Positions 15,175 through 22,705 of a DNA stretch of 23,873 nt are shown in pieces. The notes beneath the pieces were generated by a model. The model was not told where the DNA came from. It saw nothing but the letters and a program-made list of their open reading frames with translations, and ran no database searches. The stretch's first letter is position 1. Every line of letters begins with the position of its first letter. The stretch comes from JBAYJY01 sp041664945 (lineage in GTDB: Bacteria; UBP15; UBA6099): contig JBAYJY010000064.1 of assembly GCA_041664945.1 (NCBI GenBank), forward strand, positions 1-23,873, given 5' to 3'. The translations under genes were made by a program, and so were the position numbers.

Positions 15175-15233
15175 ATAAAGCCTTGCATCTCATCTGCTCT
15201 GAAGCGCAGTTTTCCAATACTATTAGCGGATTT

Positions 15234-15262
15234 GCTGTCGATCAACTAATTTAAGCGACAGC
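15234..15262. repeat. Inverted repeat GCTGTCG...CGACAGC
   Basis: Perfect seven-base arms at 15234-15240 and 15256-15262 with a 15-base AT-rich loop. It lies between the convergent paralogue B and binding-protein genes; no T-run is attached on either strand. Confidence 0.4.
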
Positions 15263-15326
15263 CGCAGCAGAAAATGAGCCGTCATATTTTTATCGTTTAA
15301 GTATCGCCACTGAACAGATTGCTCAG

Positions 15327-15359
15327 CGCCGCAAGGGATCACAGCATTCCTCTGCGGCG
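15327..15359 (-). repeat. GC-rich hairpin downstream of the binding-protein gene
   Basis: CGCCGCA (15327-15333) pairs with TGCGGCG (15353-15359), extended by AGG/CCT after one bulged C. It begins 31 bases past the stop of the minus-strand gene, so it probably marks the end of that transcript, although no U-tract follows. Confidence 0.4.
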
Positions 15360-15390
15360 GCTGCTGCATTCCTGGAATGTCGGGATATCA

Positions 15391-16308
15391 TCATTTATTG
15401 CGCTTCTTAACTGCCTCTTTCCAGATTTCGTGATCACGGTCCCAGCCTTTCTTTTTCGCTTCCTGAAAAACATCTGTAACCGGTTTGTACAAATCCCTGT
15501 TCACAGGCATAAACTTGAATTTGTAAGTTGTGAAAATCGGTCTGTATTTTTTTAAAGCCTCTTCCTTGTCGGCGGTTGTGAAAATATTTCGAAACTCTAT
15601 GAGCAATTCATTCGGAACGCTTTTTGAAACCATTATCGGCATGAAAGGATATTTTTCAGAGCAAAGCAATCGAGATATTTTTTTGAACGGCCCCGGATTG
15701 TTCATCTTCATGAATTTTTCAGTGATTTCGGACGCGTAAACCGCATCGGTGTCGTTCATCGCAAGCGAATACATCGAAGACATTCCGCTTACGGACTTTT
15801 CTATTGTTCCGAAGACGTTTTCGGGCTTGTCATTCAAAATTTTTCTTAAAACATAGTATTCGGGCATCCCCTCGGCAACCAATATTCGCTTGCTCTTCAG
15901 GTCCGCCGGTGATTTAATGCCGCTGCCGGCATTAACGTAAAGGCACATCGAAAAATCCTTGCTGCCTAAAAGGTAAGGCATAAGAAACGGATCGTATTGT
16001 CCGCTCATCATCAAGTCGTAAATGACTTCGTACTTAAAAGCGTATATAAAATCCAATTCTCTCTTTTTAACTGAATCAACGAATTTGTTGTAGTCGGAAA
16101 ACCACACGAACTCGATATTGTATTTACTCTTCTTGGAAAACGCAGCGACTAAATCCGAAATGATCTGTTTGTTCTGCGCGTCGAATTCGGTTCCGACGCC
16201 AAACCACATTCCGAACTTGTAACTGTTTTTCTCCGCCGCGCTCAACTGAAATGCGAATAGCGCTATTATCGTTGCGGCTGCTATTAGCATTGTTAAAGTT
16301 TTTCTCAT
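15391..16308 (-). CDS. PhnD-like periplasmic substrate-binding protein (orphan)
   Basis: This encodes 305 residues from ATG at 16308, with AGAGGAA upstream; a longer frame to 16353 has no signal. A Sec signal peptide (MRKTLTMLIAAATIIALFAFQLSA) precedes the mature chain. YKFGMWFGVGTEFDAQNKQIISDLVAAFSKKSKYNIEFVWFSDYNKFVDSVKKRELDFIY is the lobe-one pattern of the PhnD/PtxB type-2 binding fold. The SPADLKSKRILV and TDAVYASEI segments follow at the usual places. Such proteins deliver phosphonate, phosphite or related oxyanions to an ABC importer, or act as sensor input. No permease or ATPase gene is adjacent. Ligand residues are not clear enough to name the substrate. Confidence 0.78.
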   Translation of the reverse strand: MRKTLTMLIAAATIIALFAFQLSAAEKNSYKFGMWFGVGTEFDAQNKQIISDLVAAFSKKSKYNIEFVWFSDYNKFVDSVKKRELDFIYAFKYEVIYDLMMSGQYDPFLMPYLLGSKDFSMCLYVNAGSGIKSPADLKSKRILVAEGMPEYYVLRKILNDKPENVFGTIEKSVSGMSSMYSLAMNDTDAVYASEITEKFMKMNNPGPFKKISRLLCSEKYPFMPIMVSKSVPNELLIEFRNIFTTADKEEALKKYRPIFTTYKFKFMPVNRDLYKPVTDVFQEAKKKGWDRDHEIWKEAVKKRNK

Positions 16309-16333
16309 GATTATAACTTTCCTCTGAACAATA

Positions 16334-16363
16334 ATTATAAAGGGAAATAACATTCGGGGGCAA
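16334..16363 (-). promoter_or_regulatory. Promoter of the binding-protein gene
   Basis: On the minus strand TTGCCC (16363-16358) and a perfect TATAAT (16339-16334) are separated by 18 bases, 25 bases before the start codon. Confidence 0.55.
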
Positions 16364-16429
16364 ATGGACTGGGTCAGCTTTTTCGACTTGGATTATAACC
16401 TATATCTACAAGAATTAATCAAAACACTT

Positions 16430-16459
16430 TTGAAATAGGGACTGATAGGTTAATATATT
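16430..16459 (+). promoter_or_regulatory. Likely promoter of the glycan-acylation operon
   Basis: TTGAAA at 16430-16435 and TATATT at 16454-16459, with an 18-base spacer, lie in a strongly AT-rich stretch about 65 bases before the first gene of the operon. Confidence 0.5.
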
Positions 16460-16523
16460 CTGTAAAAGAGCTTTGTAAATAAAGGTAAATATATATTAAC
16501 GCTGTTCTTGATGAGGGAAGGAA

Positions 16524-17867
16524 ATGCCGTCGAAATCTGATTTTAAATACACTTTTCCAGCTGAAATGTCGCATAGAAAAAAGCCGATGATCGAGTTTAT
16601 TTCGAAGCATTGGAAACTAAACCGGTCGGCGGTGAATCCTGATACAGACAAGTTGATTGAAGGTCTGAAAAAGGAGATGCCGGAGGGGAAGGTTGTCGAA
16701 GCGGCAAGCTGCTCGGAATGCCTTACGTGGATAATGCCGCAGAGATGGGAAGTAAGGAGCGCGCTCTTAAAAACGAATTCCGGGAAAATTATCGCCGATT
16801 TCAGCGATACTCCGCTTACTCTTTGGATGCACAGCGTTCCATACAAAGGAACCGTTTCGCGTGAAGAGTTATTAGAACATGTGGTTTCAGATCCAGACAG
16901 GCCGGAGGATGTTTTATTTCACTACAGGAACGGGTTCCGATACGGCGTCAGGGAGTGGGGTTTTTCGCTTCCTCACAAAACGATCCTTGAGTTGAATGAG
17001 CCCGAATACCTGGTGGATATTGATTCGGACCTTGCGGATGGCGGAACGCTTAAAGTGTTCGATGCGTTTCTACCGGGACGGAGCGAGGAAACTATTTTCT
17101 TTATGGCCCACACATGCCATCCCGGAATGGTTTCGGATGGCTTGGCATGTATCGCCGTTTTAATCGAACTCTACCGCTCAATCAAGCGCATCGAAAATAG
17201 AAAATACTCATACCGGTTTCTTTTCGGCCCCGAGTTTTTCGCTGCGGCCGCTTATCTCGCCAACGCTCCTGAAAATGATATAAAGAATTTGAAATACGGC
17301 ATATACACCGACATGTTGTCGAATCACGAACCCATCGGATACCAGTCGTCGTATCAGGGCGACACTAAAATAGACGCCGTCATTGAAAATGTTTTTAATG
17401 CGCATTGCCCGCACCACATAAAAAAGGGATACCGCGAACTCTGGGGCAATGACGAGACTTTTTACAACGGGCCGGGTTTCGATATTCCGACCGCCGGCAT
17501 CGGACGCGGCATGCATCGGGAGTACCACTTTAGTTCGGATAATCTTGAAAACGTTGATGAATACCACATGATTGAATCGTTGTGGATCATGCAGAGAATC
17601 GTTGATGTGTTTGAAAAGGATTGCATTCCCGTCAGAAAATATCGGGGCCCGATGTATCAGTCGCGTTACGGCTTGTATATAGATCCGGTGCAAGAGAAGC
17701 GCGCCGCGCAGATAATGGAAAGCGTTCAGATACTTATGGACGGAAAGCGTTCACTTACTGACATAGCCTTCGAATGCAAAGCAGACTTCTTCATGATTCA
17801 TTCCCTTGCGGAAAAAATGAGGGAACTCGGATTGATCGACCTTCTGAGCGAGCGCGCCGGCGAATAA
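16524..17867 (+). CDS. DUF4910-type zinc aminopeptidase-like protein with C-terminal winged helix
   Basis: This encodes 447 residues from ATG with GAGGGAAGG just upstream. Motifs fit the M28-like di-zinc aminopeptidase fold. These are HTCHPGMVSDGLA (His196, His199, Asp205), GPEFFAAAAY (Glu237), GNDETFYNGPG (Asp310, Glu311) and HREYHFSSDN (His331, His335). Residues about 396-445 form a small winged-helix domain, as is usual for this family. There is no signal peptide, so it is cytoplasmic. Members often sit in surface-polysaccharide gene clusters, where peptidase action is doubtful; hydrolysis or formation of an amide on a sugar or cofactor is an alternative. It is the first gene of the operon and ends about 40 bases before the acyltransferase gene. 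Confidence 0.85.
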   Translation: MPSKSDFKYTFPAEMSHRKKPMIEFISKHWKLNRSAVNPDTDKLIEGLKKEMPEGKVVEAASCSECLTWIMPQRWEVRSALLKTNSGKIIADFSDTPLTLWMHSVPYKGTVSREELLEHVVSDPDRPEDVLFHYRNGFRYGVREWGFSLPHKTILELNEPEYLVDIDSDLADGGTLKVFDAFLPGRSEETIFFMAHTCHPGMVSDGLACIAVLIELYRSIKRIENRKYSYRFLFGPEFFAAAAYLANAPENDIKNLKYGIYTDMLSNHEPIGYQSSYQGDTKIDAVIENVFNAHCPHHIKKGYRELWGNDETFYNGPGFDIPTAGIGRGMHREYHFSSDNLENVDEYHMIESLWIMQRIVDVFEKDCIPVRKYRGPMYQSRYGLYIDPVQEKRAAQIMESVQILMDGKRSLTDIAFECKADFFMIHSLAEKMRELGLIDLLSERAGE

Positions 17868-17906
17868 TGAATTTTAATCTCCGCATTTTTTACGAAGGTG
17901 CCCGGT

Positions 17907-19634
17907 TTGGAAAAATACACTCGTGAAAATTTAAGAAAAGGGCTGGCTGATGTCGGGTTGCGCGAGGGCGATCTCGTGTTTTTCCAGTCCCGGCTATACG
18001 GCCTTGGCATGCCGGAAGGAATTAAGGACCGGGACGGGCTTTGCCGTTTCTTTCTCGATACTTTGCTGGAGATCATCGGACCGGAAGGAACGCTTGTCGT
18101 GCCGACATATTCAACACAGGTTGCCAGATACGACAAACCTTTCATAGTTGAAGAAACCGTTCCGAACTACGGACTATTTCCCGAGTATGTCTTCAAACAT
18201 AAAGATTTTGTGAGAAGCCTGAACCCGCTCATATCGGTGGCGGCGACGGGAAGGCTTAAGGAAAAAGTCTGCCGTTCCGGTTCCATCACTAACTACGGAG
18301 CGCGTTCGCCATTCGATGTTATGGCCGCTAATAACGCTAAAAACATTTTCCTCGGCATTGAGCCGTGGGAAGCTAATTCCGTGGCGCACTACATTGAAAT
18401 GCATTTTGGAGTTCCTTACATTTACAATAAGCTTCTCAAGTGGCGCAGCATCGAAAAGGGGCGCATCAGCAACAAGCATTCGGTGGCTATGGTCAGATAT
18501 TTGAGCTATGAGACTAAATACAATTTTCCGAAATATCAGGCGAAGCTTTTCGAACGCGGCGTTATTAAAACGTCCGATGTCGGGGGGGGCAGGATTTATG
18601 CAGTTGAGTTGAAAGACATGATCGAAGTCGGATATGACTGCCTTGAAAAAGACCCGTATTTTTTTCTCGCCGAGCCGCCGGAATTTCAATATGGCGATGT
18701 TCCCTACGACGGCCCGTCATATTCAAGAGAAGCGGCGTCCGGCAAAACGGAAGATTCGCGGCCGGTCTGCCTGAATCTCGAAAAATATAAAGGCATCGCT
18801 CCTGAATTCGCACGCATAGCAAAAGCGGTTATTGAAAAACTGGATGAAAACAGCGGCAAGATGGTCGCGGAACATTTACAAAGGCGGAACGAGCACTTTT
18901 TCACGCTTGCCGAAGATATCGTATCAAGCTTCAACGCCGGCGCCGGAGCGAGCAGTTTAACTTCTAATGACATTCCAGATCTGTTTGAGAAATATTTGAA
19001 AAATCTTTTTGATTCCCAAGACTTGTCTGCAATTTCGCTCGCATCGGATTTTGAACCCGGCATTCTGATGCTCACCCGCGTTTTATGGGAGCCATGGTGG
19101 CGGCTTTATAATTTCGCAAGGAGCAATTTCTTTGCGCCATTTCTGCTTACGAGCGGAAAACATGCGGAGTTTCACGCCGGCAGCGGGTGGTTTGCATTGC
19201 TCGCCCGCCAATTCGGCGCCGGCAATGTTTTCTCCTTCCAACATTCCTCGCAGGGCGCCGCTCACGCGGTTGCATTGATGAAATCGCAGAATATCGATAG
19301 AAGCGAATGGGCTGTAGAACAGACGGAGAGTTTTGACAAATTGCAGTTTGCGGATGGAGAAATCAGCACGGCGGCCGTATTCTCATTACATGAAATGAAA
19401 GAAAACGCAGCTGGATTTCTAAAAGAGTTGCGCAGGGCGCTATGCTTTGGGGGAGCGGCATACGTGGAGGCGGCTTGCGATTCGTTGAACGAAACAGGGC
19501 CGTTTGCCGATGTTCACAAAATAAGAAATATGATTCAGGAAAGCGGACTGAAAATAGAATGCGCCATGGAAGTTGATATGAAAATAGGAGGTAGCCGGCC
19601 CGGAGCAGGCTTTGGGGCAGTTGTCAGGAAGTAG
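17907..19634 (+). CDS. AAC(3)-family N-acyltransferase fused to a methyltransferase-like domain
   Basis: This encodes 575 residues from a TTG at 17907, six bases after GAAGGTG; a GTG at 17898 is possible but has no ribosome-binding site. Residues about 1-270 are an aminoglycoside 3-N-acetyltransferase fold: EKYTRENLRKGLADVG, GDLVFFQSRLYGLG, EGTLVVPTYS, and LGIEPWEANSVAHYIEMHFGVP with the conserved His161 and Glu164. The usual His-Ser-Ser near residue 27 is Gln-Ser-Arg, so acyl-donor handling may differ. After a helical linker, residues about 375-575 look like a class I methyltransferase (HAGSGWFALLARQFGAGNVF, later LRRALCFGGAAYVEAA), but the motif I acidic residue is missing. Single AAC(3)-like genes are usually about 270 residues, so this is a fusion. 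Probable role: N-acylation of an amino sugar, not antibiotic resistance. Confidence 0.82.
   Translation: MEKYTRENLRKGLADVGLREGDLVFFQSRLYGLGMPEGIKDRDGLCRFFLDTLLEIIGPEGTLVVPTYSTQVARYDKPFIVEETVPNYGLFPEYVFKHKDFVRSLNPLISVAATGRLKEKVCRSGSITNYGARSPFDVMAANNAKNIFLGIEPWEANSVAHYIEMHFGVPYIYNKLLKWRSIEKGRISNKHSVAMVRYLSYETKYNFPKYQAKLFERGVIKTSDVGGGRIYAVELKDMIEVGYDCLEKDPYFFLAEPPEFQYGDVPYDGPSYSREAASGKTEDSRPVCLNLEKYKGIAPEFARIAKAVIEKLDENSGKMVAEHLQRRNEHFFTLAEDIVSSFNAGAGASSLTSNDIPDLFEKYLKNLFDSQDLSAISLASDFEPGILMLTRVLWEPWWRLYNFARSNFFAPFLLTSGKHAEFHAGSGWFALLARQFGAGNVFSFQHSSQGAAHAVALMKSQNIDRSEWAVEQTESFDKLQFADGEISTAAVFSLHEMKENAAGFLKELRRALCFGGAAYVEAACDSLNETGPFADVHKIRNMIQESGLKIECAMEVDMKIGGSRPGAGFGAVVRK
18582..18589 (+). 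repeat. G8 homopolymer tract inside the acyltransferase gene
   Basis: Eight consecutive Gs encode Gly-Gly-Gly about residue 226 of the protein, near the end of the acyltransferase domain. Loss or gain of one base would cut off the methyltransferase-like domain. Tracts of this length drive slipped-strand phase variation of surface-glycan genes in some bacteria; whether they do here is unknown. Confidence 0.6.
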
Positions 19635-19645
19635 GCGACCCGCCG

Positions 19646-21388
19646 ATGCCGGGATTCATTGTTATGGAGGCAAAAAGCTATTTTCAGACTCAGAAGGAAT
19701 TCCGTGAATGGCGTGCGGATAATCCTGAGCGAAAACCCGGAGTCTTGGGTATTTCGCTGCAAAGCAACTTCACGATAGAACCGCTCGCGGCGTATATCCG
19801 GAGCGCTGCTGAGAGCGAAAATATCTCAACGCATTTCCAGATCGGCGGCTTCAACCAATACGCGCAGGAGTTTTTCGAGGAAGACAGCCCTCTTCATCAA
19901 TACCGCCCGGATATTGTTTTTCTGATATTCGGCCTTGCGACAGGCGCTTCAGCGGCGAAAATCGCCGGTTCTCTCAAATCGCCGGTCGAAGCTTTTCGAA
20001 ACAGGTCCGGGGCGACTCTCATCATTTCCAACTTCATCGCATTCGACAATCCATTCAGGCTTGAAGAAGATTCAGAGTCAGATCAACTCGCGAAGGCCAA
20101 CGATGATATCCGGAAGCTTGCCGCGCAGAACCGGAACACATATTTTTTTGATCTGAACGCGCTCGCCGCAGATTTCGGGAAACGGAATGTTGTAAACCGG
20201 AAATTGCATTATCTCGCAAACATCGATTTCGGCCCTGAATTCCAGGAATTTCTTGCAAAGAAGTGCATGACATATGCGCGCCTTATGGTTAAGCCCGCCA
20301 AGAAAGTCCTCGTATTGGATTTGGATGACACGTTGTGGGGAGGGATTGTCGGCGAAGTCGGCGAAAATGGAATATCGCTTAACAACAGCGGTCCCGGGTC
20401 CGAGTTCGTCTCCTTCCAGAGAGAAATTCTCAAGTTGAATGAGAAGGGCGTTTTGCTCGCCATAAATTCGAAGAACAATCCGGACGACGCGATGGCGGTT
20501 CTGAAGAATCATGCTTCCATGCTTTTGCGACCGGAACATTTCGCGTGCATGAAAATAAACTGGAACGACAAGGCCGCAAATATGAGGGAAATAGCCGCTG
20601 AGCTGAACTTGGGGTTGGACAGCTTGGTGTTTCTGGACAATAGCCCGATTGAAAGGGGATTGGTTCGCAGCCAGACACCCGAAGCGCTAACGCCTGAACT
20701 GCCGGATGACCCGGTTGATTATGCGCCTTTTCTCAGGGATCTCGATGTATTCGAACAGACGGCTCAGACTGAAGAAGACCGCAATCGCGCGGAGATGTAT
20801 CGGCAGAACGCGGAGCGGGAATCATTCATGCGCAGCGCGGAAACGATAGAGGATTTTATTAAAAGCTTGGAGATAAAGATTGCCGTCGCTCCGGTAAATG
20901 AAAAAACATTTTCACGAGCGTGCCAGTTGATAATGAAAACCAACCAGTTCAACCTCACGACAAGGCGACATCCTGAAGGCGCGATGGACTCCTTCGTTCG
21001 CGGCGCTGACAGCGAAATATTCACGCTCCACGCAACGGACATCTACGGCGACAGCGGCATCACCGGAATCGCCATACTTGTTTACGAAAAAGATAAGTGC
21101 AGAATCGACACGCTTCTCCTGAGTTGCAGAATCTTGGGGAGAAGAATTGAAGACACGTTTCTTTACGCGCTTGCGGCGGTTGCGGAAAAGCGCGCGACTA
21201 AACTTATCGGCGAATACATACGGACTGAAAAAAATATGCAGATCAAGGATTTTTATATAACACATGGATTCGCGCCGGCGGGCGCCTCCGGCGGAGCGGA
21301 ACAATTTGAGTTGTCGCTCGATGAAAAAGCCGGCGGAATCCGCCCATGCGAACTTCACAGCCTTGTGTTGGAGGGAATTGCGTTATGA
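19646..21388 (+). CDS. FkbH-like HAD-IIIC protein (probable glyceryl-ACP-forming enzyme)
   Basis: This encodes 580 residues from ATG at 19646, 11 bases after the previous stop; ATG at 19664 is an alternative. Residues about 30-215 form an SGNH-like N-domain (LGISLQSNFT, FLIFGLATG). The HAD domain has motif I DLDDTLWGG (Asp225, Asp227), motif II INSKNN (Ser275), Lys309 in WNDKAANM, and motif III VFLDNSPIERG (Asp331; the usual second Asp is Asn). Residues about 405-545 are a GNAT-like domain (MKTNQFNLTTRR, DIYGDSGITGIAIL, SCRILGRRIED). This three-part layout is typical of FkbH proteins. Characterised members take 1,3-bisphosphoglycerate, remove phosphate and load D-glyceryl onto an acyl carrier protein. 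The carrier gene overlaps its stop by four bases, strong support for that role. Confidence 0.9.
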   Translation: MPGFIVMEAKSYFQTQKEFREWRADNPERKPGVLGISLQSNFTIEPLAAYIRSAAESENISTHFQIGGFNQYAQEFFEEDSPLHQYRPDIVFLIFGLATGASAAKIAGSLKSPVEAFRNRSGATLIISNFIAFDNPFRLEEDSESDQLAKANDDIRKLAAQNRNTYFFDLNALAADFGKRNVVNRKLHYLANIDFGPEFQEFLAKKCMTYARLMVKPAKKVLVLDLDDTLWGGIVGEVGENGISLNNSGPGSEFVSFQREILKLNEKGVLLAINSKNNPDDAMAVLKNHASMLLRPEHFACMKINWNDKAANMREIAAELNLGLDSLVFLDNSPIERGLVRSQTPEALTPELPDDPVDYAPFLRDLDVFEQTAQTEEDRNRAEMYRQNAERESFMRSAETIEDFIKSLEIKIAVAPVNEKTFSRACQLIMKTNQFNLTTRRHPEGAMDSFVRGADSEIFTLHATDIYGDSGITGIAILVYEKDKCRIDTLLLSCRILGRRIEDTFLYALAAVAEKRATKLIGEYIRTEKNMQIKDFYITHGFAPAGASGGAEQFELSLDEKAGGIRPCELHSLVLEGIAL

Positions 21389-21606
21389 AGGAAAGGCTCG
21401 CGGGAATTTTCAAAAAGATGTTTGATGTGGATGAATTGTCGGAAGACATGAAGTTGGGATCGGTCAACAAATGGAATTCATTCGCGCATGTGGAGATGAT
21501 ACTTGAGATCGAAAACGAGTTTGGAATATCGATATCAACGAAGGATGCGGTGGAGCTTGTTTCCGTGAGAGCGATACTGGATTACTTGGAGTCCAAGCGC
21601 GGATAA
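21385..21606 (+). CDS. Acyl carrier protein
   Basis: This encodes 73 residues from ATG at 21385; ATGA overlaps the FkbH stop, and GGAGGG lies upstream. A longer in-frame start at 21346 would sit inside the FkbH gene and is rejected. The chain is a four-helix carrier: LAGIFKKMFDVDELSED, then WNSFAHVEMILEIENEFGI with Ser32 as the 4'-phosphopantetheine site, and VSVRAILDYLESK as the last helix. The Asp-Ser-Leu triad of fatty-acid ACPs is Asn-Ser-Phe here, consistent with a specialised carrier. It should hold the acyl group made by the FkbH protein as a thioester for the acyltransferase or methyltransferases beside it. It needs a phosphopantetheinyl transferase encoded elsewhere. Confidence 0.9.
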   Translation: MKERLAGIFKKMFDVDELSEDMKLGSVNKWNSFAHVEMILEIENEFGISISTKDAVELVSVRAILDYLESKRG

Positions 21607-21641
21607 ACATAAAACCGCCAATAGAAAAGGAAGGCATTTAA

Positions 21642-22634
21642 ATGTCTACAAACGATTTTGTAAAAGAGACAGGACGCGACAAACTATGGGAAGTGATGGC
21701 GGAGGAACTTCGGGAACTTCAGGACGAAAGCGGATTCCTGAAGAAAGAGTTGGCGAAGCATGTGGACTGTGTTTTGTGTGGAATAGACGAAACCGATCCT
21801 GTTTTTGTAAAGGAAGGTTTCCACTTTGTGAAGTGCAAAAAATGCGGACTGGTTTATGTGAATCCGCAGGTGGACACCGAGAAGGCGTATTCGTGGTATA
21901 GAAAGCTTAAGTCCCACGACATTTGGGTTGATATGGTTTTGACAAACGACCAGCAGAAAGAATTCGACACGAAGAAATTCGAAGGGTTCTGCGCTGATCT
22001 TGAGCGGCTTATCGGGAAAAAGGGCAGGGTTTTGGATGTGGGCTGTTCGTCAGGGCATTTTCTGGACATTGCCCGAAAGCGCGGATGGGATGTGGCGGGG
22101 CTTGAACTCAATGATAAAGCGGTGAAGCATGCGAGAGATGTCCTCGGCCTCGATGTGAGGCCACAGTTGCTGAACGAGTCCGATTTCGAGCCGGAATCTT
22201 TCGATGTGATTTCTTTATGGGAAGTTCTCGAACACGTGCCGGACCCGCGCCTGGTGCTGAATGATTGCCGCAAGTTTCTAAAACCGGGTGGCATACTCGC
22301 TATTCTGGTGCCGAACCGTAACGCTCTTTCAGCCATGATTTTACAGGAATACTGTTCCTGTTTCGGTGGGCGGAACCACCTCTGGTATTTTTCTATTGAC
22401 GCGCTTTCGAAACTGTTGATTCAAATCGGGTTTCATCCTATTGAAAGCGAAACCAAAACCATTTTGAGCCAGGTCAATGAAATCACCGGCTATATGAGCT
22501 ATCGAAATCCATATCTTAGCAAGCCCGATGAACACGATTTCAAGTTTCAAGATGATATAAAAGAAAAACTGGAAAAATTCATATTCGAAAACAACTTGGG
22601 ATACAAACTGCTTATGTATTCCGCTAAAGACTGA
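21642..22634 (+). CDS. Class I SAM-dependent methyltransferase with N-terminal zinc finger (first copy)
   Basis: This encodes 330 residues from ATG with AAGGAAGG upstream, 35 bases after the ACP gene. A helical lead is followed by a four-cysteine knuckle (Cys43, 46, 65, 68: CVLCG...CKKCGLVYVNPQ). The SAM-binding motif I is VLDVGCSSG at 130-138, with an acidic end of strand two in GLELN, then FDVISLWEVLEHVPDP and LKPGGILAILVPN. This zinc-finger plus Methyltransf_23 layout is common in sugar and natural-product methyltransferases. The target is unknown; candidates are hydroxyls of an ACP-bound glyceryl unit or of a sugar. Confidence 0.88.
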   Translation: MSTNDFVKETGRDKLWEVMAEELRELQDESGFLKKELAKHVDCVLCGIDETDPVFVKEGFHFVKCKKCGLVYVNPQVDTEKAYSWYRKLKSHDIWVDMVLTNDQQKEFDTKKFEGFCADLERLIGKKGRVLDVGCSSGHFLDIARKRGWDVAGLELNDKAVKHARDVLGLDVRPQLLNESDFEPESFDVISLWEVLEHVPDPRLVLNDCRKFLKPGGILAILVPNRNALSAMILQEYCSCFGGRNHLWYFSIDALSKLLIQIGFHPIESETKTILSQVNEITGYMSYRNPYLSKPDEHDFKFQDDIKEKLEKFIFENNLGYKLLMYSAKD

Positions 22635-22705
22635 TTAAAGAATGAGTATGGCCGTATATAGTCCAAAGTGTTTTGGGCGTAAAGATAAAGAAGCGAGGGA
22701 TAAAA

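Noticed and set aside
15060..15245. A 61-codon minus-strand frame after paralogue B.
   Set aside because: It begins at a TTG without a ribosome-binding site and overlaps the coding end and hairpin of paralogue B.
16524..17867. Reading the first operon gene as a degradative aminopeptidase.
   Set aside because: The fold is M28-like, but the family commonly occurs in biosynthetic glycan loci and has a winged-helix tail; context argues against general peptide degradation, so only the fold is claimed.
17907..19634. Reading the AAC(3) gene as an aminoglycoside-resistance gene.
   Set aside because: The key N-terminal motif is altered, the protein is a fusion, and it sits in an FkbH/ACP/methyltransferase operon; amino-sugar or cofactor acylation fits better.
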